A stretch of 64,000 nucleotides of DNA from Palsa-459 sp035510855 (GCA_035510855.1 DATKGG010000069.1:18020-82019), one strand, 5' to 3'. Counted from the stretch's first letter, positions 35,344-44,118 are shown. Translations and numbers: made by a program. Notes: generated from the letters alone by a model not told the origin.

Positions 35344-36012
35344 ATGGCATCACCAAGTTACGAAGAGATCGACGCAGTCCTCGCGGACCTCGTCGCGCCA
35401 TCGGACGGCGCGCTCGATCATGCCCTCGCCACGTCGACCGAGGGCGGTCTTCCCCAGATCCAGGTCGCCGCGGTGCAGGGAAGGTTCCTTGAGCTGCTGG
35501 TCAAGGCGATCGGCGCGTCGACCGTCTTGGAGGTGGGGACGCTCGGCGGCTACTCGACGATCCACCTTGCCCGTGGCATCCGCCCGGGCGGCAAGGTGAC
35601 CACCCTCGAGCTCGACGAGCACCACGCCGACGTCGCACGTGCGAACTTCGTCGCTGCCGGTCTGGACGACCGCATCGAAGTCATCGTGGGGCCGGCGCTC
35701 GAGTCGATTCGCAAGCTGCAGGCGAGCGGCTACGGACCGGTCGACTTCATGTTCATCGACGCCGACAAGCCGAACAACACGAACTACGCGCGCGCGGGCC
35801 TCGAGCTCTCGCACCCCGGCACGATGCTGGTGGTTGACAACGTCGTACGCGGCGGCTCCATCGCGATCGATCCGCTCCCCGACGACTACGCGCGCGGCGC
35901 GCACGAGGTCATCAGCTTCATGGGCAGCGAGCCGAGGATCGACTCGACCGCGCTGCAGGTCGTCGGCCAAAAGGGCCACGACGGCCTGCTCTTCGGTCTT
36001 GTCACCAGCTGA
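35344..36012 (+). CDS. Class I O-methyltransferase (catechol/caffeoyl-CoA OMT family)
   Basis: 222 residues from the ATG at 35344. SAM site VLEVGTLGGYSTIHLARGI, acidic loop TTLELDEHHADVARANF, and the metal/catalytic stretch VDFMFIDADKPNNTNY with GTMLVVDNVVRGG, all standard for the family. It likely transfers a methyl group to a catechol-like hydroxyl with Mg2+. Divergent from the preceding methyltransferase and convergent with the stomatin-like gene; no pathway partner is evident. Confidence 0.92.
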   Translation: MASPSYEEIDAVLADLVAPSDGALDHALATSTEGGLPQIQVAAVQGRFLELLVKAIGASTVLEVGTLGGYSTIHLARGIRPGGKVTTLELDEHHADVARANFVAAGLDDRIEVIVGPALESIRKLQASGYGPVDFMFIDADKPNNTNYARAGLELSHPGTMLVVDNVVRGGSIAIDPLPDDYARGAHEVISFMGSEPRIDSTALQVVGQKGHDGLLFGLVTS

Positions 36013-36024
36013 CGACGACCGCGC

Positions 36025-37023
36025 CTACTCCGAGGGCGGCGTCGTGCCGCCCGTCACGGCAGGTGTCGTGATCTTTGTGGCCGCGAGACCCTCGACGAGC
36101 GCCGCGGCCGCGCCGACGAGGCCGGCCGCCTCGTAGGGGACGACGAGCTTTGCGTTCGGCGACACGGCGACGTCCTGGAGCGCACGCAGTTGCATGACGG
36201 CCAGGGTGTTCGGGTTGATCGCGACCTTGTCGATCGCCGCGAGTGCCGCGGCCTCGCCCTCGCCGTGCAGCGCCGCGGCTGCCTTCTGGCCCTCGGCGCG
36301 CAGCTTCAGGGACTCCTTCTGCGCCTCGGCCGAGAGGATCGCCGCCTGCTTGGCACCCTCGGCCTGGAGGACCTCGGCCTGCTTCTGTCCCTGTGCGGAG
36401 TTGATCGCAGCCTGCTGGTCACCTTCTGACTTGAGGATCGCCGCGCGCTTGTGCTGCTCGGCCTCCTTCTGCTCGGACATCGCCTGGAGGACGTTGTTCG
36501 GCGGACGGATGTCGAGGATCTCGATGCGGTTGAGCCGTACCCCCCACTTCATCGTGGCGTCGGCCATGTGGTCCTGCATGCGGGTGTTGATCTGCTCGCG
36601 CTGGGAGAGCGACTCGTCGAGGGACATCTCGCCGAACACGGCGCGAAGGGCGGTCTTGGAGAGCTGGTCGATCGCGAGCAGGAAGTCGTTGATCTCGAAA
36701 AGCGCCGACTTCACGTCGATCACCTGGCAGAAGATCGTGGCCGAGACCATCACCGAGACGTTGTCCTTGGTGATGACGGCCTGCTGGTCGCCGACCTGGG
36801 GGAACTCTCGCATGTCGACTTTCTCGAGCTGGTCGACGAACGGTGTGATGATCGCGAGTCCGGGCTGGCGGATCGATCGGAACTCCCCGAGGCGCTTGAC
36901 GACGCCCACGCTGCCCTGCTGGATGACCTTGACGGCGCTCTTGAGGAACAGGAGCGCACCTCCGACGACGACGACTCCGACCACGACCTCGACGATCGCG
37001 GCTCCGGTTGACGCAAGGATCAC
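36025..37023 (-). CDS. SPFH/Band 7 (stomatin-like) membrane protein
   Basis: 332 residues from GTG (AAGGGGAG upstream). One N-terminal membrane segment (about 8-28) is followed by the SPFH domain (VKRLGEFRSIRQPGLAIITPF). From residue 185 a long Ala/Gln/Glu coiled coil (QKEAEQHKRAAILKSEGDQQ onward) mediates oligomers. Family members organise membrane microdomains and work with NfeD proteins, one of which is encoded 36 nt upstream. Confidence 0.94.
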   Translation of the reverse strand: MILASTGAAIVEVVVGVVVVGGALLFLKSAVKVIQQGSVGVVKRLGEFRSIRQPGLAIITPFVDQLEKVDMREFPQVGDQQAVITKDNVSVMVSATIFCQVIDVKSALFEINDFLLAIDQLSKTALRAVFGEMSLDESLSQREQINTRMQDHMADATMKWGVRLNRIEILDIRPPNNVLQAMSEQKEAEQHKRAAILKSEGDQQAAINSAQGQKQAEVLQAEGAKQAAILSAEAQKESLKLRAEGQKAAAALHGEGEAAALAAIDKVAINPNTLAVMQLRALQDVAVSPNAKLVVPYEAAGLVGAAAALVEGLAATKITTPAVTGGTTPPSE

Positions 37024-37059
37024 GTTGGCTCCCCTTCTAGAACATTGGCCAACGCGACC

Positions 37060-37272
37060 TTACGCCCCGTTGGACGGGTAGACGACGAGCAGTCCCCGGT
37101 CGATGTCGGCCACCACGACGTCGGTGCCCTGGGCGATCACGAGGTCGGGATCGAGTGGGATCGCCAGCCACTGCTCGCCGCGGGCGCGAACCGTGCCCGG
37201 CTGGTGCTTCCCGTGGATCGCCTTGGTCACGAGCGCGGTCTCGCCGATGAGCCCTTGTACACCACTTCTCAT
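37060..37272 (-). CDS. Short NfeD protein (OB-fold domain only)
   Basis: 70 residues from the ATG at 37272, with GGGAGGAC upstream. Text GLIGETALVTKAIHGKHQPG and DVVVADIDRGLLVVYP matches the soluble C-terminal OB-fold of NfeD. The usual membrane helices and ClpP-like protease domain are absent. It directly precedes the stomatin-like gene, the expected partner. Overlapping longer frames here are not protein-like. A TATAGT on the minus strand about 57 nt upstream could be the -10. Confidence 0.75.
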   Translation of the reverse strand: MRSGVQGLIGETALVTKAIHGKHQPGTVRARGEQWLAIPLDPDLVIAQGTDVVVADIDRGLLVVYPSNGA

Positions 37273-37407
37273 CGAGGCGTCCTCCCGCGGGCATCGACGT
37301 CGCGTCGACGTCGCGTCGCACCGCGAGTCAACTATACGGCCGGTGGCGCGATTCCCAGATTGACACGGCGCCATGGCCTCGACGCGAGCCGTGTCACACT
37401 CGACGAG

Positions 37408-38037
37408 GTGACCGCGACGCCCGGCTGGTATCCCGATCCACGGGGCACCGGCACCCTTCGGTACTTCGACGGCGAGAGCTGGACCGAGCACGTCGCGCTG
37501 CCCCCGCCGACCGTGGTCCCGGGGTGGAAGGGAGCACGACTGGGGCGCCCCCCACTCGGCGCCGGCTCGCTCGCCAACCCCGGGCGCCGCCTGGCCGCAC
37601 GACTGCTCGACCAGCTGTTCGTCCTGCCGGTGCTGGTCGTGCTCCTGGTCGTCCTGGTGGTCGGGTTCGCACACGAGATCGCCAGGTGGACCAATGGTCC
37701 GTCGAACCAGGCCACGCCGATCGCGGGCATCGTGGCATTCGAGCTCTCGGTCTTCGGGATCATCCTCATCTTCTTCGTGTTCTCATTTCTCTACGAGGCC
37801 CTCACGACGGTGCGGTGGGGCAGGAGCCCAGGCAAGGCGATCATGAAGATCCGGCCCGTTCGCCTCGATGACACCGCGCTCAGCGTCGGGCGCGCGTTCG
37901 GAAGGGCTGGCGCGTTCCACGTCGCCGGGTTCGTCCAGCTGCTCCAGATCCTCGACGCGCTGTGGTGCCTCTGGGACGAGGACGCCCAGTGCCTCCACGA
38001 CAAGGTCTGCGACACACTGGTCGTGAGCGACGACTGA
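37408..38037 (+). CDS. RDD-family membrane protein with N-terminal DUF2510 motif
   Basis: 209 residues from GTG. Starts with the short actinobacterial motif ATPGWYPDPRGTGTLRYFDG and WTEHVA (DUF2510), then the RDD domain: PGRRLAARLLDQLFVLPVLV (Arg...Asp), a second membrane helix, and TTVRWGRSPGKAIMKIRPVR. A third hydrophobic segment and a soluble tail follow. The function of RDD proteins is poorly known; some have been linked to sodium/proton exchange. Convergent with the next gene (4 nt apart). Confidence 0.88.
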   Translation: MTATPGWYPDPRGTGTLRYFDGESWTEHVALPPPTVVPGWKGARLGRPPLGAGSLANPGRRLAARLLDQLFVLPVLVVLLVVLVVGFAHEIARWTNGPSNQATPIAGIVAFELSVFGIILIFFVFSFLYEALTTVRWGRSPGKAIMKIRPVRLDDTALSVGRAFGRAGAFHVAGFVQLLQILDALWCLWDEDAQCLHDKVCDTLVVSDD

Positions 38038-38041
38038 GCCG

Positions 38042-38533
38042 TTAGGTGCGCGGCTTCCCGCGAACGGGCCGACCCGCCGGTGGGGGCGTTGCCACCCATG
38101 TCCCGAGCTGGCGGACGGCCTCTTGTTCGTCGACCGCCGCAGCTGCCGCGAGGTCCTCGGCGCTTGCCCACTTGGGAAACGGCGTCTCGTGGTTGACGTG
38201 ACGCCCCGACGACGTGTGCTCCTGGTCCACTCTCGCGAGACGCTCGGTGGGGAGCAGTGCTGCCGCCGCGATGAGTGCGGGCCAGAGCCGGCGATGCACG
38301 AGCGTCACCTTGCCGTTCACCGCTCGGCACACCAAGACGTCCTCGTCGCTCGTCACGACCTCGAGCACCGCGAAGATCTCGTGCCCCTTCGGATGGCCCC
38401 ACCAGCTGCCCACGATGGGCTCACCCGCGATCGCCTCGGTCAGCTTGGGCACGGGACCCTTCGCCGCGACGAGCACGACGCCGTGCTCTCGGACGAACGC
38501 ACGCGCGGCTGTGGCGTCCATAGTCGCGCTCAT
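38042..38533 (-). CDS. Conserved hypothetical protein
   Basis: 163 residues from the ATG at 38533. I do not recognise a named family. It is soluble, with a run EPIVGSWWGHPKGHEIFAVLEV that could be a nucleic-acid- or ligand-contacting loop, followed by VLVCRAVNGKVTLVHRRLWPAL. Its ATG overlaps the stop of the frameshifted acetyltransferase (ATGA), so it is the last gene of a three-gene coupled operon. Confidence 0.7.
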   Translation of the reverse strand: MSATMDATAARAFVREHGVVLVAAKGPVPKLTEAIAGEPIVGSWWGHPKGHEIFAVLEVVTSDEDVLVCRAVNGKVTLVHRRLWPALIAAAALLPTERLARVDQEHTSSGRHVNHETPFPKWASAEDLAAAAAVDEQEAVRQLGTWVATPPPAGRPVRGKPRT

Positions 38534-39125
38534 CGCCTCGCGCCTCGACCTGCTGGCCCCCGGCGGACCCGGGCCGACCCGCCCCATTCCTCGGACACGA
38601 TCCCGACCGCCGGATACTCGAGGGGCCCACCAGGTGCGCGTTCGGTGCCGGGACAGAGCCGTATCATCGCGGCCTCGCGCGGTGCCCAGCTGGGTAGGAC
38701 CATCGTCACACCGAGCTCACTCGCGACCTGGAGCCGAGCCTCGGGTACCAGCCGGGATGGCCTTCGACGGTCACGAGCGGCTCGGAGTCGGCGTCTGCTT
38801 TCGACAGCGCCTCGAACACGAGCGCGGTACCGACTCCGATGCGCTGGCCGCCCACCCGCCCACGCAGCGGGCAGGGCGCGAGCATGCCGTGTCGAGCCGG
38901 TGACGAGTCCAGCACGTGCGCGCGGCTCAAGACCACGCGCTCGACCAGCCATCCAGCTGGGCGACCAGCTCGAACTCGCACAGGTGCGCCGCCGACGCTC
39001 GCAGTGCCCAAGCGCGCTGACGATCGATCGTCGGGGATGAGGGCCTCGAGTAGCACGCCCTCGATCGCGGCGGCGTCCTCGTCGCGGGGAGCCCGAGCCG
39101 CGGCACGCGGCGAGGAGCTCTTCAT
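38530..39125 (-). pseudogene. GNAT acetyltransferase with a single-base frameshift
   Basis: Reads as a YhbS-type GNAT protein split over two frames. Frame 1 starts at the ATG at 39125 and contains GVGTALVFEALSKADADSEP and VEGHPGWYPRLG, the acetyl-CoA region, then runs into a stop after SRSRVSSV. The normal ending, QVASELGVTMVLPSWAPREA and YPAVGIV, continues in another frame. Restoring one T near 38731 (GGCTCCAGG to GGCTTCCAGG) gives RLGFQVASELG. The repaired stop overlaps the next ATG as ATGA, and the start overlaps the DUF1003 stop, so the gene was intact in the recent past or is intact and mis-sequenced. Confidence 0.75.
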
Positions 39126-39595
39126 GGCACCTCAGGCGCTGGTTGGGCTCGGCGCCCCGGCGGGAAATTGCCGAGCTCGGCGCCCATGGCCTTCCCGATG
39201 TTGGCCACGTGGAGGTGGATCTCGTCGAGCAGGTCGGTCGCTCGCTTTACCTGCCCGGTGAGCTCGGTGTTCTCCGCGATGAGTGTCTTGATGTCCTCGG
39301 TGTTGTGCTCGGTGTGCAACGCGATCTCCGAAGCGATCCCGTCGGACCGCTTTGCCGCGATGAGCAGGGCCGCGGCCTGGACGCCGGCGAGCATCGACAG
39401 GAACAGGTTGAGCAGGATGTACGGATATGGATCGAAGGCCTTGTGACTCGAGAGATGTGCCAAGACCAACGAGTTGACGATGACCCAGATAGCCATCACG
39501 GCGAAGAAGGAGCCCACGAAGGGCCACGAGCCCATCGCGTTTCGCATCCGGTCCGCGGCTCGCTCGCCGAGGGTCAGGTCCGATCCCGAGCGCAC
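39122..39595 (-). CDS. DUF1003 membrane protein
   Basis: 157 residues if started at the GTG at 39595. Contains the DUF1003 core: LGERAADRMRNAMGSWPFV, a membrane helix (SFFAVMAIWVIVNSLVLAHL) and a second (LLNLFLSMLAGVQAAALLIA) followed by a soluble, partly helical tail (IALHTEHNTEDIKTLIAENT). The frame is open up to an ATG at 39775, but the extra 60 residues do not look like the family. Function unknown. First gene of an operon with the acetyltransferase pseudogene (ATGA overlap). Confidence 0.8.
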   Translation of the reverse strand: MRSGSDLTLGERAADRMRNAMGSWPFVGSFFAVMAIWVIVNSLVLAHLSSHKAFDPYPYILLNLFLSMLAGVQAAALLIAAKRSDGIASEIALHTEHNTEDIKTLIAENTELTGQVKRATDLLDEIHLHVANIGKAMGAELGNFPPGRRAQPAPEVP

Positions 39596-39821
39596 GCCTG
39601 GATGGATGTGCCAAAGGCTCTGGAAGCCGCGCGACGCCACGCGTGAGCGTCGCACACCGGGTCCCGGCGCGAGGGGACCAGCGCGCAGCCCGATCCCGTC
39701 GAGCGAGGTGCCGAAGAAATGTGCGTGCGACAAGAAGTGACCTGCCAGTAGTGCACGGGGACGAGGGTCGCGCATGCGACCATGGGAACGCACATCTCTG
39801 CCCGCCGAGGAGGACGCCGCA

Positions 39822-41060
39822 GTGCTCGCATTCACGCTCCCGGACCACGGCTCGGAGTGGCCCGGCATGGGCGACTCCTGGTCAGCGCACCCGTCCTGGG
39901 ATCTCGTCGACGCAGCGAGCGAGGCTGCCAACAGGGACGTCGCCGCACTGCTCCACGCCGGCGGCACGGAGCAGCTCCAAGCGATCGAGAACGCGCACCT
40001 CGCCACGTTCGTGCTCAGCCTCGTCGCGCTGGACGCCGCCGAGCGGCTGGGCCTCGCCCCGATGGCCGTGTGCGGCTACGGCCTCGGTGAGTACACGGCG
40101 CTCGTGGCATCGGGCGCGCTGGACTTCGACACCGCGGTCCGACTTGTCCTCGAGCGCGGCCGGGCGGCTCGGATCGAGCGCGCAAGCGCGCTCGGCGCCA
40201 CCGTCGCGATCTGTGGGCTTGGCGACGACGACGTGGAGGCTGCGTGCGCCCGGGCAGACGGCGACGCCTACGTCGCGGGCTACGACGCGCCCGGCCGCGT
40301 CATCGTGTCGGGCAGCCCCGAAGGCGTCGCGAGGACGATCGAGGTCGCTCGCTCGCTCGGCGCGACCGTCGACGAGCTCGCGGACAGCGGCGGCTTCCAC
40401 ACCCCCGCCCTCGCGGGCGCGCGCGACCGGCTCCGCAAGCTCCTGGCGGAGGCGACGTTCCGGGACCCCGATCCCGTGGTGGTCGCGAACGTCGACGCGA
40501 GGCGCCATGCGGACCCCGCTGAGTGGCCGGGCCTCCTGTCGTCGCAGCTCTGCGCGCCCGTGCGGTGGCGCCAGAGCGTCGAGATGCTGTTTGCCGACGG
40601 CGTGCGTACGTTCGTCGAGTTCGGCGCGGGCACCACGCTCGGGACCGCGACGAGGACGTCGCTGCCGCGCCGGTCTGTCCAGACCTTCTCGATCGCGTCG
40701 CCGCTGGACCTCGAGGTGCTGGTGGACCGCCTGATCGCCACACCGTCGATGCGACGCGCCGAGGTGCGCGATCACGACCAGCTCGCGGGACGCCTGGTCG
40801 TCTCCCCCGCGGCCGGCGCGTTCCGGCCGGCTGAGGGCCTTGCCCACACCGCGCCGAGCCTCGCGGCGGTGACCACGAGCGGGGACGTCGCGACGGTGTC
40901 ACCAACGCGCATCGACGTGGGGGACCTCGTGGGATGGGTCGGCGAGGTCGAGGTTCGCTCGGCCTTCGCCGGGACGCTCGGCGGCTTGCTCGTGATCCCC
41001 GGGGAGCGCGTGATGCCGAGCCAGCCCGTCGCCTGGCTCGACGCCGGCGTCGACGCGTAG
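39822..41060 (+). CDS. Malonyl-CoA:ACP transacylase-like protein fused to a BCCP-like domain, both catalytically degenerate
   Basis: 412 residues from a GTG with a perfect GAGGAGG 8 nt upstream. Residues 1-300 follow the FabD/acyltransferase fold, but the entry loop reads LPDHGSEWPGMG instead of GQGSQ. The nucleophile motif GHSxGE is GYGLGE (residues 85-90), with Gly87 in place of the catalytic Ser. The later active-site His is kept (GGFHTPAL). Residues about 330-412 look like a biotin-carrier domain (VVSPAAGAFRPAEG ... FAGTLGGLLVIPGERVMPSQP), but the hairpin that should carry the EAMKM lysine is missing. Probably a scaffold or sensor, not an enzyme (inference). Followed 72 nt later by an FAD oxidoreductase. 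Confidence 0.82.
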   Translation: MLAFTLPDHGSEWPGMGDSWSAHPSWDLVDAASEAANRDVAALLHAGGTEQLQAIENAHLATFVLSLVALDAAERLGLAPMAVCGYGLGEYTALVASGALDFDTAVRLVLERGRAARIERASALGATVAICGLGDDDVEAACARADGDAYVAGYDAPGRVIVSGSPEGVARTIEVARSLGATVDELADSGGFHTPALAGARDRLRKLLAEATFRDPDPVVVANVDARRHADPAEWPGLLSSQLCAPVRWRQSVEMLFADGVRTFVEFGAGTTLGTATRTSLPRRSVQTFSIASPLDLEVLVDRLIATPSMRRAEVRDHDQLAGRLVVSPAAGAFRPAEGLAHTAPSLAAVTTSGDVATVSPTRIDVGDLVGWVGEVEVRSAFAGTLGGLLVIPGERVMPSQPVAWLDAGVDA

Positions 41061-41132
41061 CCGTCGCACCGCGTCGCGGACTGGCACGCGTCAGCTCGGG
41101 TAGCCTCGCGCCGAGTCGAGGCGGAGGTCGTC

Positions 41133-42551
41133 GTGGCAGAGATCGTCGTGCTGGGAGCAGGCGTCGTCGGGCTCGGGACCGCGATGCTCCTCGCCAAGGA
41201 CGGCCACGACGTGACCGTCCTCGAGCGTGATGCGACGCCACCGGCGAGCACGCCCGAGGGGGCATGGGAGCGCTGGGAGCGGCGAGGTGTCAACCAGTTC
41301 CGCCTGCCGCACTACTTCTTGGCGAGGTATCGCTCCGTCCTCGACGCAGAGCTCCCCGACGTCGCGCGTTCGATCGAGCAGGTCGGCGGGCTCCGGCACA
41401 ATCCCCTGCTCGAGATACCCGAGGCAATCCGCGGACCCGAGCGCCCCGACGATGCGGACTGCGAGGTCCTCACCGGCCGCCGCCCGGTCATGGAGCTCGC
41501 CGTCGCTGCCGCGGCCGAGCGCGCCCGCGGCGTCACGGTTCGACGAGGCACGCCGGTCAGCGGCCTGCTCGCGGGGTCCCCGAGCCGCGAGGGCACCCCG
41601 CACGTGGTGGGCGTTCGGACCGAGTCGGGCGAGGAGGTGCGCGGCGACTTGGTCGTGGACGTGACCGGCCGCCGCTCGCCGACCCCGCGCTGGCTCGAAG
41701 AGCTCGGCACGAAGCCGCCGGTCGAAGAGCTGGAGGACAGCGGCTTCATGTACTTCGGTCGCCACTACCGCTCCGAGGACGGCAGCTTGCCGTTCGCCTT
41801 GGGCGGCGGCATCCAGCACTTCGGCACCATCTCGTCGCTGACGCTGCCCGCCGACAACGGCACCTGGGGCGTGGGGATCGTGACGAGCGCCAAGGACAAG
41901 GCCTTGCTCGGGCTCCGCGACCTCGGCCGATGGGAGTCGGTCTTCGGAGCACTGCCGATGGTCGCGCACTGGATGGAGGGCACGCCGATCGACGACAAGA
42001 TCACCTCGATGTCCAAGATCGAAGACCGGATCCGCACCTTCCACGTCGACGGCGCCCCGATCGTCACGGGAATGGTGTCGGTCGGGGACGCGTGGGCGTG
42101 CTCCAACCCGTCGCTCGGTCGCGGCGCGTCCCTCGGGATGCTCCACGGGTTGGTGCTCTGCGACCTGGTCCGCGACGTCGGACTCGACGACCCCTTCGAG
42201 CTCGCCGCAGCGTTCGCGGCTTCCACCGATGACCAGCTCCGACCATGGTTCGAGTGGACGAGGGCGACGGACCGTCACCGCGTGGCCCAGGTCGATGCCG
42301 GCGTCGCCGGCGAGCGCTATGAGCCGGACGACGACGACTTCGAGCTCGAGCAGGCGCTCGCGAGCGCGTCGTCCAAGGACCCCGATCTCCTTCGGATCAA
42401 CATCCGAGGGGCGCTCGTGCTCGAGCGACCACGCGACGCGCTGCAGCGCCTCGACCTGATCGACCGCGTCAGCGAGCTCGGCGGGGCCTGGCGCGACGAG
42501 CCCATGGCAGCGCCCGACCGCGACGAGCTCGTCCGCCTCGCCTCGGCGTGA
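41133..42551 (+). CDS. FAD-dependent oxidoreductase/monooxygenase-like protein
   Basis: 472 residues from GTG (GGAGG upstream). The N-terminal Rossmann motif IVVLGAGVVGLGTAMLL is followed by VTVLERD (adenosine ribose contact). The later GD motif reads GMVSVGDAWACSNPSLGRGA, as in aromatic hydroxylases and halogenases. The middle part is variable, so the substrate is unclear; the DG motif region of classic hydroxylases is not obvious. A TAGCCT box at 41101 may be its -10. Same strand as the upstream acyltransferase-like gene and the hydrolase 43 nt downstream. Confidence 0.85.
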   Translation: MAEIVVLGAGVVGLGTAMLLAKDGHDVTVLERDATPPASTPEGAWERWERRGVNQFRLPHYFLARYRSVLDAELPDVARSIEQVGGLRHNPLLEIPEAIRGPERPDDADCEVLTGRRPVMELAVAAAAERARGVTVRRGTPVSGLLAGSPSREGTPHVVGVRTESGEEVRGDLVVDVTGRRSPTPRWLEELGTKPPVEELEDSGFMYFGRHYRSEDGSLPFALGGGIQHFGTISSLTLPADNGTWGVGIVTSAKDKALLGLRDLGRWESVFGALPMVAHWMEGTPIDDKITSMSKIEDRIRTFHVDGAPIVTGMVSVGDAWACSNPSLGRGASLGMLHGLVLCDLVRDVGLDDPFELAAAFAASTDDQLRPWFEWTRATDRHRVAQVDAGVAGERYEPDDDDFELEQALASASSKDPDLLRINIRGALVLERPRDALQRLDLIDRVSELGGAWRDEPMAAPDRDELVRLASA

Positions 42552-42594
42552 CGCCACGGCACCAGCGACGACACCCCGACGGGCTGGAGGGCGC

Positions 42595-43404
42595 ATGGCA
42601 CGAGTGACGGTCGACGGCGTAGGGATCAGCTACGAGATCGCGGGCGAGGGCCGACCGGTCCTGCTCCTGCACGGCTTCCCCGACACCGGCGCATGCTGGC
42701 GGCACCAGGTCCCGGCCTTGGTCGACGCGGGCTTCCAGGTGATCGTGCCGGACCTCCGCGGCTACGGGGACTCGGACAAGCCAGCCGACGTCGCGGCGTA
42801 CTCGCTCCCCTTCCTTGCGGGCGACGTGCTCGGGGTGCTTGACGACCTGGGCATCCAACGCGCCCACGTGGTCGGCCACGACTGGGGGGCGGCCCTCGCA
42901 TGGGTGCTCGCGTCGCTCGTCGCGGACCGCGTCGACCAGCTCGTCGTGCTCTCCGTCGGGCACCCGTCGGGCTTCCTTCGGACGCTCGAGCAGCGCGAGA
43001 AGTCCTGGTACATGCTCCTCTTCCAGTTCGAAGGGGTCGCGGAGCACTGGCTGTCCGACGACGACTGGGCGAACTTCAAGGACTGGGCGCACCATCCCGA
43101 CCCCGAGGTGACCACACGGCTCGAGGCCGACGGCTCGCTCACCCCGGCGCTCAACTACTACCGCGCGAACCTCTCGCCGGAGACCTGGATCGCGCCGCCG
43201 GCCGCGCTTGGGACGGTGGCAGCATCCACGATGGGCGTCTGGAGCACCGGCGACATGGCGCTCACCGAGGTCCAGATGACCGACTCGCGCGCCCACGTGA
43301 CCGGACCGTGGCGCTACGAGCGGATCGAAGGTGCGGGGCACTGGCTGCAGCTCGAGGCACCTCGCCGCGTCAACGAGCTGCTGGTCGACTTCCTCGAGCG
43401 CTGA
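42595..43404 (+). CDS. Alpha/beta hydrolase, epoxide hydrolase/haloalkane dehalogenase type
   Basis: 269 residues from ATG with GGAGGGCGC upstream. Oxyanion motif LLHGFPDTGACW, then RGYGDSDKP, and the nucleophile elbow VVGHDWGAALAW with Asp rather than Ser, which points to epoxide hydrolase or dehalogenase chemistry. The catalytic His lies in EGAGHWLQLEAP near the C-terminus. The WALL between the nucleophile and cap region resembles soluble epoxide hydrolases. It may work with the upstream FAD monooxygenase (epoxide formed, then opened); this is inference from gene order. Confidence 0.9.
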   Translation: MARVTVDGVGISYEIAGEGRPVLLLHGFPDTGACWRHQVPALVDAGFQVIVPDLRGYGDSDKPADVAAYSLPFLAGDVLGVLDDLGIQRAHVVGHDWGAALAWVLASLVADRVDQLVVLSVGHPSGFLRTLEQREKSWYMLLFQFEGVAEHWLSDDDWANFKDWAHHPDPEVTTRLEADGSLTPALNYYRANLSPETWIAPPAALGTVAASTMGVWSTGDMALTEVQMTDSRAHVTGPWRYERIEGAGHWLQLEAPRRVNELLVDFLER

Positions 43405-43415
43405 GGCGCAGCCGG

Positions 43416-43934
43416 TCAGGTCAGGCTGAGCCACTTGCGGCCGTCGAGGAGCTCGCGCGCCGCGTCGAGGTGGCCGGCGTGACAGGCGGTCTCGGCGATC
43501 ACGTGCAGGAGGACGACGCGCAGGTCCGGGACGTCCCAGTCGCCCCACCACTCGTCGCGCTGGGCGGGCGCCTGGTCGAGCGGCGTCGCGGCGATGACCG
43601 CGTTCGAGCGACCGATCTCGTCGCGGTATGCGGCGAGCAGCTGCTGGGCGTCGGCCTCCGCAGCGACCTCCCAAAAGTCCTGCTTCTCCTCCGGCTCCGT
43701 GCCGAAGAAGTCGAGTGACTCGCCGCCGACGATGCACCGGAACCAGTAGTGCTCGACGTCGAACGCCAGGTGCTGGACCATTCCGAGGAACGACCAGCCA
43801 GACGGCAGCATCGCGCGACGGAGCTGCACGTCGTCGAGGCCCTCGAGGATGCCGAGGACGTGCTCGCGCTGCCCGCCGAGCCACTCGACCAGCGACGTTC
43901 GCTCCGCGTCGTCATCTCGCACTCGCTCTCCCAT
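43416..43934 (-). CDS. DinB-superfamily (DUF664) protein
   Basis: 172 residues, four-helix bundle of the DinB/YfiT-like superfamily, which includes mycothiol- and bacillithiol-dependent S-transferases and metal-dependent hydrolases. The three expected metal His residues are in MVQHLAFDVEHYW and ETACHAGHLDAARE. Given mshC in the window, a mycothiol-dependent activity is possible but not shown. Convergent with the epoxide-hydrolase-like gene (11 nt apart). Confidence 0.88.
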   Translation of the reverse strand: MGERVRDDDAERTSLVEWLGGQREHVLGILEGLDDVQLRRAMLPSGWSFLGMVQHLAFDVEHYWFRCIVGGESLDFFGTEPEEKQDFWEVAAEADAQQLLAAYRDEIGRSNAVIAATPLDQAPAQRDEWWGDWDVPDLRVVLLHVIAETACHAGHLDAARELLDGRKWLSLT

Positions 43935-44118
43935 CGTCCACGCTTCTCTCGGGCCAGCACCCGCCAGGTCTGCCCGAAGGTACCTCCCTGCTAGGCCAGC
44001 CCGTTCAGTTCCTCAGACCCCCTCGAACGGCGGCGTCGGGCGGACGTACCGCGGCGAGCGGCCCTCGTGAGATGCCGGCACGAGCAAGCTCGATGGCGAC
44101 TTGGCGGGCTCGAAACCT

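Noticed and set aside
37294..37318. Short direct repeat (TCGACGTCGCG twice) upstream of nfeD
   Set aside because: Only about two copies of a GC-rich unit; likely chance, no array or known site type.
39596..39775. 60-residue N-terminal extension of the DUF1003 protein
   Set aside because: In-frame but unlike the family, without Shine-Dalgarno sequence, and it would collide with the divergent gene's start region.
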